42,402 nucleotides of DNA from CAZRIE01 sp964600075. Its GTDB lineage: Bacteria > Bacteroidota > Bacteroidia > Flavobacteriales > Flavobacteriaceae. The DNA lies in contig CAZRIE010000028.1 in the NCBI GenBank assembly GCA_964600075.1, positions 1 through 42,402 on the forward strand, in the 5' to 3' direction. The position numbers and the translations under genes are program-made. Below the pieces are notes generated by a model. The model searched no databases. It was given only the letters and a program-made list of their open reading frames with translations, and had not been told where the DNA came from. The stretch's first letter is position 1; the number at the start of each line of letters is the position of its first letter. This document shows, piece after piece, positions 34,259-40,692 of this stretch.

Positions 34259-34627
34259 TTAGTCGACAAATCGCTTAACACCATAGGCCCATGCAATGAA
34301 TAAAAACTGAACTGGCAGTCGAATATAGGCCGCGTTTTGACTTCCAATGGCGGGTGTTTCCGAGAATACGTCCCACACATGTACCGGTAGGAATATTAGG
34401 AGCAGGACAAGAATTCCCGTTGCGCCCAGTTTTATATATTTCGGTATTAGCAGTAATACGCCAAATAAAACTTCCAAAACTCCAGACATATAAATGATAG
34501 CCGTTTTGAACGGAAGAAAGGCAGGGACAAATGGTTGATAAAAAACTGGTTTTATAAAGTGTTGTATACCCGCATATATAAAGAAAATGGCCAAAAGAAT
34601 TTGTAGTACTTTCCAAACTATTTTCAT
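34259..34627 (-). CDS. DoxX family membrane protein
   Basis: A 122-residue protein with four predicted transmembrane helices (about 6-24, 42-64, 68-86 and 101-117). IYAGIQHFIKP and MSGVLEVLFGVLLLIPKY match the DoxX family, small quinone- or thiosulphate-linked membrane proteins with poorly known roles. GATGILVLLLIFLPVHVWDV is the third helix with its polar exit. Monocistronic, about 230 bases downstream of the HUMPS gene start on the same strand and not clearly part of that operon. Confidence 0.88.
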   Translation of the reverse strand: MKIVWKVLQILLAIFFIYAGIQHFIKPVFYQPFVPAFLPFKTAIIYMSGVLEVLFGVLLLIPKYIKLGATGILVLLLIFLPVHVWDVFSETPAIGSQNAAYIRLPVQFLFIAWAYGVKRFVD

Positions 34628-34662
34628 GATTATTTTTTTTTAAATCTTACTTGATCTGCGAA

Positions 34663-34776
34663 TTACTGTTGATACTCCTTTTCAATACCTAGACTATTGT
34701 TCGTCTTGTTGAATTTTTCGTTTACAACAAAGACTAAAAGCTCTTCCCACTTTTCGTTCAATCTGCCAATAGACAT
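34663..34776 (-). pseudogene. Possible small frame or remnant, unrecognised
   Basis: A 37-residue frame from ATG 34776: MSIGRLNEKWEELLVFVVNE, then KFNKTNNSLGIEKEYQQ, ending at 34663 shortly before the DoxX start on the same strand. It is charged and helical and lies in a gene-free gap, so it may be a small leader gene or the end of a lost one. Low confidence. Confidence 0.25.
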
Positions 34777-35096
34777 CTTTTCTTTGGAAAGTCATTGAGG
34801 TATTTACAAACCTTTTTTACACCGCTATAACTTACTGCAAAGCTTTAATTGTCATAAGATGTCGAAAAGTTTGTGAATATTATAGTATTCGTTTTATGTC
34901 TTTGATAATAAACACAAATGTATGACTTTAGATAGTGGAAATTTAAAACAAACATTTTCACAAACGCTATAGCGCCTCAAATAGGCCAAGCTGTTGGTCG
35001 ATCCATGATTTACAACTGATGGATATCGCCATTGATCACTGAAATTAGACTTGAGCGTGGTATAGAAGTTGTTAATGGTTGAGCTATCTTGAATAA

Positions 35097-35249
35097 GAAG
35101 AGAAAAGGTTGCGTCTTGAATATTTGTCCCACCCAGAAATTTCTATTTCGGTCATATCACTTGATTCAGCCCTATTGGCATTAGACAGACAGATAGAAAA
35201 GTTCAAAAGCGTGGAGTTACGAATTCCGGCCTATATAATTGAAGATTAA
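35097..35249 (+). pseudogene. 3' relic of an unrecognised gene
   Basis: A 50-codon frame that begins directly after a TAA and has no ATG: EEKRLRLEYLSHPEISISVI, then SLDSALLALDRQIEKFKSVE, then LRIPAYIIED and TAA. The second part has the regular look of an alpha helix plus terminal strand. With fragments of other frames just upstream it appears to be a gene truncated and frameshifted. Family unknown. A non-ATG start at TTG codon 5 is conceivable but unlikely. Confidence 0.4.
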
Positions 35250-35365
35250 AAGACAACCTGAAAAATTCGTCTTTTTGAAGATTAGTAGTGCACTCGTCTT
35301 GAGGTATTTTAAAGATGAGGGTAAACTAAATGTATAGCATCGAATTTTTAAGAAATACAGTCGAC

Positions 35366-36106
35366 TCATAAAACATCCAATATTTGCTTGGCCCTTTGAT
35401 CTATTCGATTTCTGGTCTCTTCGGTAATATAATTTTTTTGGTTAAGCTGTTGCGGTTGATCTAGTGCACAAAAATAGCTGTGGATGCTTCTTCTATATTT
35501 TGTGGTTTGGTTGGTAGTACCGCCATGCCATACATGCGAATTGAAAATGAACACAGATCCGGCAGGTGCTTTAATTAAAATCTCGTTCGGGTGGGGAAGG
35601 TTTGGGTCGTCCATTTCATCAGCTGGCAACCTGTCAAATTTATGTGTACCCGGTACAATTCGAGTGGCACCGTTATTTTCGGTAAAATCATCAAGCAACC
35701 AAATGGAGTTGCACACTTTATAACCTTCACCGGCTACGGCATTTTTGTAATCAATATGCAATTTTTGATGGCCTTGCCCCGGTTTTGCAGCTCGATAGTT
35801 CAGGGAAGATAATTTGAATTGATCTCCTAGAACGGCAGTGATTCCAGATAATACACGGTCGTAGGTGTAGAAAATATCGAAAATGCTTCCTTTATTTACA
35901 AGATCTGCCAGGCGATCGGCACCTTCCTCTTTCGGATGCCGTATGTATTTTGATTCGAACAGTTCCGAACCGGCATTGTCCCCTTCTGACCGTAAAAGCT
36001 CATCTATGCGTCCGTTAACGGCGATTAGCTCGTCATCAGTTAACAATTGACCGAGTGCTACGTATCCATTTTTGTCAAGAAAAGCTATTTCATCATTTGT
36101 TAACAT
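35366..36106 (-). CDS. Phytanoyl-CoA dioxygenase family (PhyH) protein
   Basis: A 246-residue non-heme iron, 2-oxoglutarate-dependent dioxygenase. The iron ligands are H117 and D119 in KLHIDYKNA and a distal His in NSHVWHGGT (H191 or H194); the Arg that binds the 2-oxoglutarate carboxylate is in KYRRSIHSYF (R205 or R206). GATRIVPGTHKF is the typical conserved block before the second His. Function among bacteria ranges from hydroxylating lipids to acting in secondary metabolism, so the substrate is open. Monocistronic with a candidate promoter upstream. Cytoplasmic. Confidence 0.92.
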   Translation of the reverse strand: MLTNDEIAFLDKNGYVALGQLLTDDELIAVNGRIDELLRSEGDNAGSELFESKYIRHPKEEGADRLADLVNKGSIFDIFYTYDRVLSGITAVLGDQFKLSSLNYRAAKPGQGHQKLHIDYKNAVAGEGYKVCNSIWLLDDFTENNGATRIVPGTHKFDRLPADEMDDPNLPHPNEILIKAPAGSVFIFNSHVWHGGTTNQTTKYRRSIHSYFCALDQPQQLNQKNYITEETRNRIDQRAKQILDVL

Positions 36107-36154
36107 GAGTTTTGAAAATAAAGTTCAGTTTTCAATTTAAGAAATTTTATAGTT

Positions 36155-36184
36155 CAAATTACATATTACACTATGTCACAACAA
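36155..36184 (-). promoter_or_regulatory. Candidate promoter of the PhyH gene
   Basis: On the minus strand TTG (36182-36184) and TAATTTG (36155-36161) are 20 bases apart, matching the -33/-7 spacing of Bacteroidota promoters; the -7 box has one base fewer than TAnnTTTG. The start codon lies about 50 bases downstream. Confidence 0.4.
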
Positions 36185-36245
36185 GGTTAAAACTTTAAGA
36201 TACTTTTAAAAAATCGATACTTTAATTCTTAGTACCTTGTTTGTT

Positions 36246-36818
36246 GTGATAAAATCTAAAAAAATAGACTTTAAGCCCTACCAGCTTTTGATAGCCTTGG
36301 TATTTCTCGTCAATTGTGGTACAACGGGGAAAACTACCGCTTCGAAAGTGAAAGAAGAACAGTTGAACACTTTAATGGCAACTAAAAACTTTATCATCAG
36401 ATCGGATATGGCCTTGCCTATGATGACCAATAGTATGAATAGCCTTTCTAATGCGGGACTTTTTCCTCCCGGTAGTACAGCTAGTCAAATTAGCCTTATT
36501 GGTAATTCCAATTATTTGAAGGTTATAGGTGATAGTGTGATAGCAGAACTTCCCTATTTTGGTGAACGCCAAATGGGCGGAGGCTATAATGGTCGTAATA
36601 CGGGTATAGAGTTCGCTGGAATTCCCGAAAAATGGGAATTAACGAAAAACGAAAAAACTCAGCGTTACGACCTTCGTTTCAACATAAACAATTCGACCGA
36701 AAGCTTCAAAGTATCTATCACTCTATTCTCAAATCTGAAGACCGCCATAAATATCAATAGTTCGCAACGGTTTCCTATTCGCTATAGCGGTTCAGCAGCT
36801 CCAATTTCGGAAGAATAA
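36246..36818 (+). CDS. DUF4251 domain-containing lipoprotein
   Basis: A 190-residue predicted lipoprotein (lipobox LVNC). The body matches DUF4251: a helix with KEEQLNTLMATKNFIIRSDM, the segment ISLIGNSNYLKVIGDSVIAE, then LPYFGERQMGGGYNG and a beta-rich end (YDLRFNINNSTESFKVSITL). Function of the family is unknown; it is common in Bacteroidota envelopes. No ATG precedes the signal: GTG 36246 gives the best N-terminus (MIKSKKIDF), TTG 36237 is an alternative. Its start lies in front of a non-coding region ending near the PhyH promoter, so the two genes are divergent. Confidence 0.82.
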   Translation: MIKSKKIDFKPYQLLIALVFLVNCGTTGKTTASKVKEEQLNTLMATKNFIIRSDMALPMMTNSMNSLSNAGLFPPGSTASQISLIGNSNYLKVIGDSVIAELPYFGERQMGGGYNGRNTGIEFAGIPEKWELTKNEKTQRYDLRFNINNSTESFKVSITLFSNLKTAININSSQRFPIRYSGSAAPISEE

Positions 36819-36837
36819 CTTATAAAAGGTGCAGCTC

Positions 36838-37122
36838 ATGCCCAACAATCTAGGGTGTTATGTCATATGGCACATAAAAGATACGGACAAAGTAACTCGG
36901 GACTATACCGAACTGCGTAATGGCTCCATAGCCTAAGTTGATATCTTGTCAAAAGTTAATACCGATGTGTTGAAATATTATTATTTGGAACAAGGCGGGA
37001 GCTATGCCTAAAATTCCTTGCAGCGTATTACCGATAGTGCTACCTTCTTTGATGAAGAAGAATCAGGTTTCTGTATTCAATACTACAACCATGTAGTAGA
37101 TACTTACAATGAAAAGCAATAA
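36838..37122 (+). pseudogene. Pseudogene with two in-frame TAA stops
   Basis: A 95-codon frame from ATG 36838 that is otherwise open but has TAA at codons 33 (36934) and 58 (37009), both directly after a GCC codon. The reading is protein-like across both: MPNNLGCYVIWHIKDTDKVT, RDYTELRNGSIA, stop, VDILSKVNTDVLKYYYLEQG, GSYA, stop, NSLQRITDSATFFDEEESGF. The frame then runs into the antisense of the next gene's 3' end. A Gln codon (CAA) changed to TAA at each stop is the simplest explanation. Family not recognised. It lies 19 bases after the DUF4251 gene. Confidence 0.55.
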
Positions 37123-37668
37123 AAGTCCGATAGCCAGAAGTAATAATGACCGATTGACGTTCTTGAACTTTAAAGCGGCAATTTTTGAATTGATGAATAT
37201 TTGTTGCCCCAATTGATCGAATAACTCCTCTTGGTCCAAGCTTATGCGGTAAAAGGTTTTTGAAAATTCCTTTACATTGCCATAATGTGTAATTACGTCC
37301 TTGAAAAAAAATACATTTTTATTGAATTTCGATTCAATTCTTGGCATAAAACATCGAATGCTAAAGAAGATGGAAATTACCGTCGCCGTGAACCATAATG
37401 CTAAAAGCACATACAAAACACTATGATTTACGGCCTGCTTGAGAACCTCGCCGATATTTGTATAGATTAAATTCAATATGATGCCGTAAAAAGATAGAAT
37501 TAGGCCAGCTTTTATCTCTGATGCTCTGATAAGTCCGAAAATATAATTGATACTTCCCCAATAATGATCTACCAATTCTTCAGTGTGGCCGCCAACATCT
37601 GATGGCTTGAGTGTTGGTATAGGCTTTTCCGTATGCTCTGTTTCCTGTTGTTTTTCTGGTTGGCTCAT
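37063..37668 (-). CDS. Pycsar effector-family membrane protein (DUF5706/PycTM-like)
   Basis: A 201-residue membrane protein. The N-terminal 35 residues are polar (EKQQETEHTEKPIPTLKPSD). The conserved block HYWGSINYIFGLIRASEIKA, followed by GLILSFYGIILNLIY, matches the DUF5706 transmembrane domain used as the effector (PycTM) in Pycsar cyclic-pyrimidine anti-phage systems. Further hydrophobic helices are VLYVLLALWFTATVISIFFS and LLLLAIGLLLLFIVSIYYMV, with a soluble stretch of about 60 residues between the second and third. The family depolarises or perforates the membrane when a cyclic nucleotide binds. It lies head-to-head with nucleotide cyclase genes. ATG 37668 is used; a TTG at 37689 is the longer option. 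Confidence 0.82.
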   Translation of the reverse strand: MSQPEKQQETEHTEKPIPTLKPSDVGGHTEELVDHYWGSINYIFGLIRASEIKAGLILSFYGIILNLIYTNIGEVLKQAVNHSVLYVLLALWFTATVISIFFSIRCFMPRIESKFNKNVFFFKDVITHYGNVKEFSKTFYRISLDQEELFDQLGQQIFINSKIAALKFKNVNRSLLLLAIGLLLLFIVSIYYMVVVLNTET

Positions 37669-37786
37669 AGGCTTCAAATTGAAATGCAAATACTAACTAT
37701 CCCATATTTTTATGCGGTATAGGAAAGATAGTGAATATACTGGGAATGTAGGTTTTTCAACTTTTAAGGTAATTTAAGCGGTTCTG

Positions 37787-37806
37787 GGGATTATAATTAT
37801 AATCCC
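37787..37806. repeat. Perfect 20-base palindrome
   Basis: GGGATTATAATTATAATCCC reads the same on both strands. It lies about 120 bases upstream of the effector-like gene and about 240 upstream of the plus-strand reading frame, inside the divergent control region. It is a strong candidate operator; a cruciform or hairpin is the alternative. Confidence 0.65.
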
Positions 37807-37936
37807 TAATTCGTACAATATCCAACATTAATTCGAAAAAAAATAGGGGTATTTGTACAGGAAATAAGGTCGTTCTGACAATCGGATGTGTTTGTTGAAT
37901 AATTTAATTTTATTTTCCTAATTTAAGCTATTATCA

Positions 37937-37966
37937 TTGATATAGATACGCTCCCTTATATGTTTC
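37937..37966 (+). promoter_or_regulatory. Candidate promoter driving the cyclase-side region
   Basis: TTG (37937-37939) and TATGTTTC (37959-37966) are separated by 19 bases, the preferred Bacteroidota spacing, with 7 of 8 bases of TAnnTTTG. The ATG of the truncated gene at 38047 is about 75 bases beyond the expected start. Confidence 0.45.
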
Positions 37967-38046
37967 TTAAGTATTAAAACCCCGAAAAAACGCAAATGAA
38001 TACCCTAAAACCAAAAACAAATACTAACTAATCTCTAGACAACATT

Positions 38047-38085
38047 ATGAAAATTAAAAATTTATTTTTGACACTAATATCGCTG
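38047..38085 (+). CDS. 5' end of an exported protein, truncated by assembly gap
   Basis: Thirteen codons from ATG 38047 (MKIKNLFLTLISL) look like the start of a signal peptide. The sequence then enters a run of Ns. A second signal-like segment (KKALLALGFFFTISM) follows on the other side of the gap at 38208-38251, so this is more likely a separate small gene than the start of the cyclase. Partial, no further statement possible. Confidence 0.4.
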
Positions 38086-38185
38086 NNNNNNNNNNNNNNN
38101 NNNNNNNNNNNNNNNNNNNNNNNNNNNNNNNNNNNNNNNNNNNNNNNNNNNNNNNNNNNNNNNNNNNNNNNNNNNNNNNNNNNNN
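38086..38185. other. Assembly gap (100 N)
   Basis: Exactly 100 unknown bases, the conventional placeholder for a gap of unknown size. It hides the end of the gene starting at 38047 and probably the start codon of the first cyclase, and may hold further genes or repeats. Confidence 0.98.
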
Positions 38186-38216
38186 CAATCTAGAAGTACT
38201 GTTCTGTAAAAAAGCC

Positions 38217-40040
38217 TTGCTAGCGTTGGGCTTTTTTTTTACTATATCCATGGTTATAGACGCTCAGAACAGAGAAGTAGCCGATAGTCTAGAATTTGTC
38301 TATTCTATGGGTAGTTATGCGCCTGAAGATGAACTTAAAATTTTACAACAGCTCGCTAAAGGACATCCCAATCCAGAAAAGATTTTGCAGTTTAGCGAAC
38401 AATTATTGAAGCTGGCCCGGCAATTGGATTCTGTAGGTTATGAAATCGCAGCCCTACAGCACAAAGGAAATGCTTTGAGGCTTAAAGGAAACGTTATCAA
38501 ATCTTTACAAAGCTATTTTCAGGGTGTTGCGATAGCTGCTGATAAAGATATGAATCGTGATTTGGGACTGTTATATAGTGCGATTGCCGATGTCTATTCC
38601 ATTATGGATAATCGCAAAAACACCATTCGCTATTACAAAAAGGCAATTACCATTTTAAAAGAAGAAAACGACTCGCTTAATTATGCCTCTACCTTAGAGA
38701 ATTTTGGGGACGAATATAATCTGAATTTCGCCAAACCCGATTCCGCTTTGCTTCTTTTCAAACAATCTGGAGACATCTTTAGAGCACTCGATGATCAAAT
38801 TGGTATGGCCTATAATCTTGGTAATATAGGATTGGCCTACGCACAAAAAGGCGACAACCGTACCGCTGAAAAAAATATTAGTGAGGCGATAAATCGATTG
38901 AGTGAACTGGGTGACTACTATCCTATCTGTGTGTATCTTACCTATATGTCAGATATTTATGCAGAAAGACACGATTTTAAATCGGCGTTCAATTATGCGG
39001 AGAGAAGTTTGGCATTGGCCAGACGCTATGAGCTCAAAGACCAAATCAGTGATGCCAATCTCAAGCTGTCGGAGTTGTATGAACAAATTGGCAATACCGA
39101 GGAATCGCTTAAGTACTATAAAGCCCATGTTAGCTATAAGGATAGTGTTAGAAATATAGCTTCCGTACAACAGATGGCCAATTTGCGTACCGATTTTGAG
39201 ATTGCCCAGAAACAAACCGAAGTCGATTTACTCAATCAAGAGAAAAAGACACAGCAAGTGATTTCGATTGCTATTGCGGTTGCCTTAGGCCTGATAGTTC
39301 TTTTGGCTTTCGGGCTGTATCGGCGGAATCTTTTTATACGCCGGACCAAGAAAATTATAGAAGGAGAGAAAGAGCGCTCCGAACAGTTGCTGTTAAACAT
39401 TCTTCCGGAGGAAACGGCTCTTGAGCTAATGGAAAATGGAAAGGTAAAAGCAAAAAAGTTCGATTCAGTAACAGTTTTGTTTACAGATTTTAAAGGATTT
39501 ACAATCTATGCTGAAAATTTATCACCGGAAAAACTGGTCGAGAGTGTCGACTTTTACTTTTCAGAATTCGATAGGATTATGGAAAAGTATAGTTTGGAAA
39601 AGATAAAAACCGTGGGAGATGCCTATATGTGCGCCGGGGGATTGCCTTTCCCAAGTGAAGATCATGCGTTCAAAATGGTACAGGCCGCCTTTGAAATTGC
39701 CGAATTTGTCGAACAGGCGAAAAAGAGGGATTCGGAAAACAGTACTAGTTTTGAGGTGCGTATCGGAATCAATACCGGACCAATTGTAGCCGGTGTCGTA
39801 GGCACCAAAAAATTTGCATACGATATATGGGGCGATAACGTTAACGTTGCCTCTCGTATGGAAACGATGTCGGAGCCAGGAAGAATAAATATATCTGCAA
39901 ATACGTACGACTTGGTACGTAATGATTTTAAATGCGAACCCCGAGGGGAAATCTATGTCAAAAACCGGGGGATGATGCAGATGTACTATGTCAATGGAGT
40001 TAAAAGTTTAAAATCCGAAACTGCTTCGGCAACTATATAA
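38217..40040 (+). CDS. TPR-membrane-class III nucleotide cyclase, copy 1
   Basis: At least 607 residues. An export signal (LALGFFFTISMVIDAQ), a periplasmic array of tetratricopeptide repeats (residues about 60-320, e.g. GMAYNLGNIGLAYAQKGDNR), a membrane helix (about 348-368), a helical transducer ending LLLNILPEETALELMENGKV and a C-terminal class III cyclase (about 415-590). Metal Asp residues are D424 (VLFTDFKGF) and D468 (TVGDAYM); the base-selecting pair is K464 and D536 (FAYDIWGD), the adenylate-type pair; N543 and R547 are the transition-state residues. It should make cAMP in the cytoplasm under control of periplasmic TPR input. The frame is open back into the assembly gap, so the true start is uncertain; TTG 38217 is the first usable codon here. 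Confidence 0.93.
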   Translation: MLALGFFFTISMVIDAQNREVADSLEFVYSMGSYAPEDELKILQQLAKGHPNPEKILQFSEQLLKLARQLDSVGYEIAALQHKGNALRLKGNVIKSLQSYFQGVAIAADKDMNRDLGLLYSAIADVYSIMDNRKNTIRYYKKAITILKEENDSLNYASTLENFGDEYNLNFAKPDSALLLFKQSGDIFRALDDQIGMAYNLGNIGLAYAQKGDNRTAEKNISEAINRLSELGDYYPICVYLTYMSDIYAERHDFKSAFNYAERSLALARRYELKDQISDANLKLSELYEQIGNTEESLKYYKAHVSYKDSVRNIASVQQMANLRTDFEIAQKQTEVDLLNQEKKTQQVISIAIAVALGLIVLLAFGLYRRNLFIRRTKKIIEGEKERSEQLLLNILPEETALELMENGKVKAKKFDSVTVLFTDFKGFTIYAENLSPEKLVESVDFYFSEFDRIMEKYSLEKIKTVGDAYMCAGGLPFPSEDHAFKMVQAAFEIAEFVEQAKKRDSENSTSFEVRIGINTGPIVAGVVGTKKFAYDIWGDNVNVASRMETMSEPGRINISANTYDLVRNDFKCEPRGEIYVKNRGMMQMYYVNGVKSLKSETASATI

Positions 40041-40185
40041 GTTCTTTCGGACAAAATATGTGAGGCTTCGGATAATTAAATGTTTGTTTCATCCTTAATA
40101 TTAAGTTTTGATATTTTAATTCATGTATCTTAATCGAGACTACATCAATCAGATAATCCTTTCGTCTAATTTAAACCATTAGAAA

Positions 40186-40683
40186 ATGTCTCAACAAAAA
40201 GATTTTATTAAAGATTCTATTAAAGATCCAATTAAAGACCCAAAAATTCCACCTGGAACTTACCCAACAAGTGATACAATAATTACACTATATGTAGATA
40301 CAAAAAATATAATGACGGCTACAACCCAAACGGAAGTTATTGGCCATGTTATTTTTGACGATAATAGGGATGATAACAATCGTGCTCCAGCAAATGATTT
40401 TTTGAGTAAGGTATATAAAAATCGTTTTATTACATGGGTTGGAGCTGTTAAGGATCCTAAGGCCCATAGGGATCAGGTATTAATTTATGATATAAGCAAG
40501 AATTCCTCGATGGTTCAAAGGCAACCTTTTGTCCGTTGTGCCAATACCCACGAAGTTGCATTAACCAAAAATAAATTAGATTATAACGATGAGGAATATA
40601 CAATTAGTTTTTGGGTGTGGAATGATAAATTGGGCGAAGGGAGAGGATTTATGCTTGACCCTAAAATTCAGATAAATCACTAA
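40186..40683 (+). CDS. Unrecognised protein between the two cyclases
   Basis: A 165-residue soluble protein without signal peptide. It begins with a KD/P repeat (DFIKDSIKDPIKDPKIPP), then a beta-rich domain: DTIITLYVDTKNI, IGHVIFDDNRDD, NRFITWVGAVKDPKAHRDQV, LIYDISKNSSM, YTISFWVWNDKLGEGRGF and DPKIQINH. The order of strands and the aromatic W/F positions are loosely like the AidA/PixA inclusion-body protein family, but I cannot confirm membership. Its stop is 9 bases before the second cyclase ATG, so they share a transcript; 145 bases separate it from cyclase 1. A ligand-binding or regulatory partner of the cyclases is possible. Confidence 0.7.
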   Translation: MSQQKDFIKDSIKDPIKDPKIPPGTYPTSDTIITLYVDTKNIMTATTQTEVIGHVIFDDNRDDNNRAPANDFLSKVYKNRFITWVGAVKDPKAHRDQVLIYDISKNSSMVQRQPFVRCANTHEVALTKNKLDYNDEEYTISFWVWNDKLGEGRGFMLDPKIQINH

Positions 40684-40692
40684 TCTTATTCT

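Larger units (their letters stand above)
34628..35365. other. Long stretch with only gene remnants
   Basis: About 740 AT-rich bases between the DoxX and PhyH genes. It contains two short coding-like remnants listed separately (34663-34776 minus and 35097-35249 plus). Just upstream of the second, other frames carry short coding-like bits (LITEIRLERGIEVVNG), consistent with an older gene broken by several frameshifts. A 10-base palindrome CGCTATAGCG lies near 34966. Nothing else is recognisable. Confidence 0.5.
37669..38046. other. Divergent regulatory region between effector-like and cyclase-side genes
   Basis: About 380 bases without genes. It contains a perfect 20-base palindrome (37787-37806), a candidate promoter (37937-37966) for the plus-strand side, and on the minus strand TATCTTTC, a near match to TAnnTTTG, about 50 bases upstream of the effector-like gene. 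It is the likely shared control region for the two directions. Confidence 0.5.

Noticed and set aside
37063..40040. Classical Pycsar system (pyrimidine cyclase plus effector)
   Set aside because: The cyclases have the Lys/Asp adenylate-type pair, a periplasmic TPR part and a membrane helix, unlike known PycC enzymes. I therefore call only the effector family and leave the system as a hypothesis.
38047..40040. Reading the ATG at 38047 as the start of cyclase 1
   Set aside because: The gap length is unknown, and a second signal-like segment follows the gap, so joining the two flanks would be invention.
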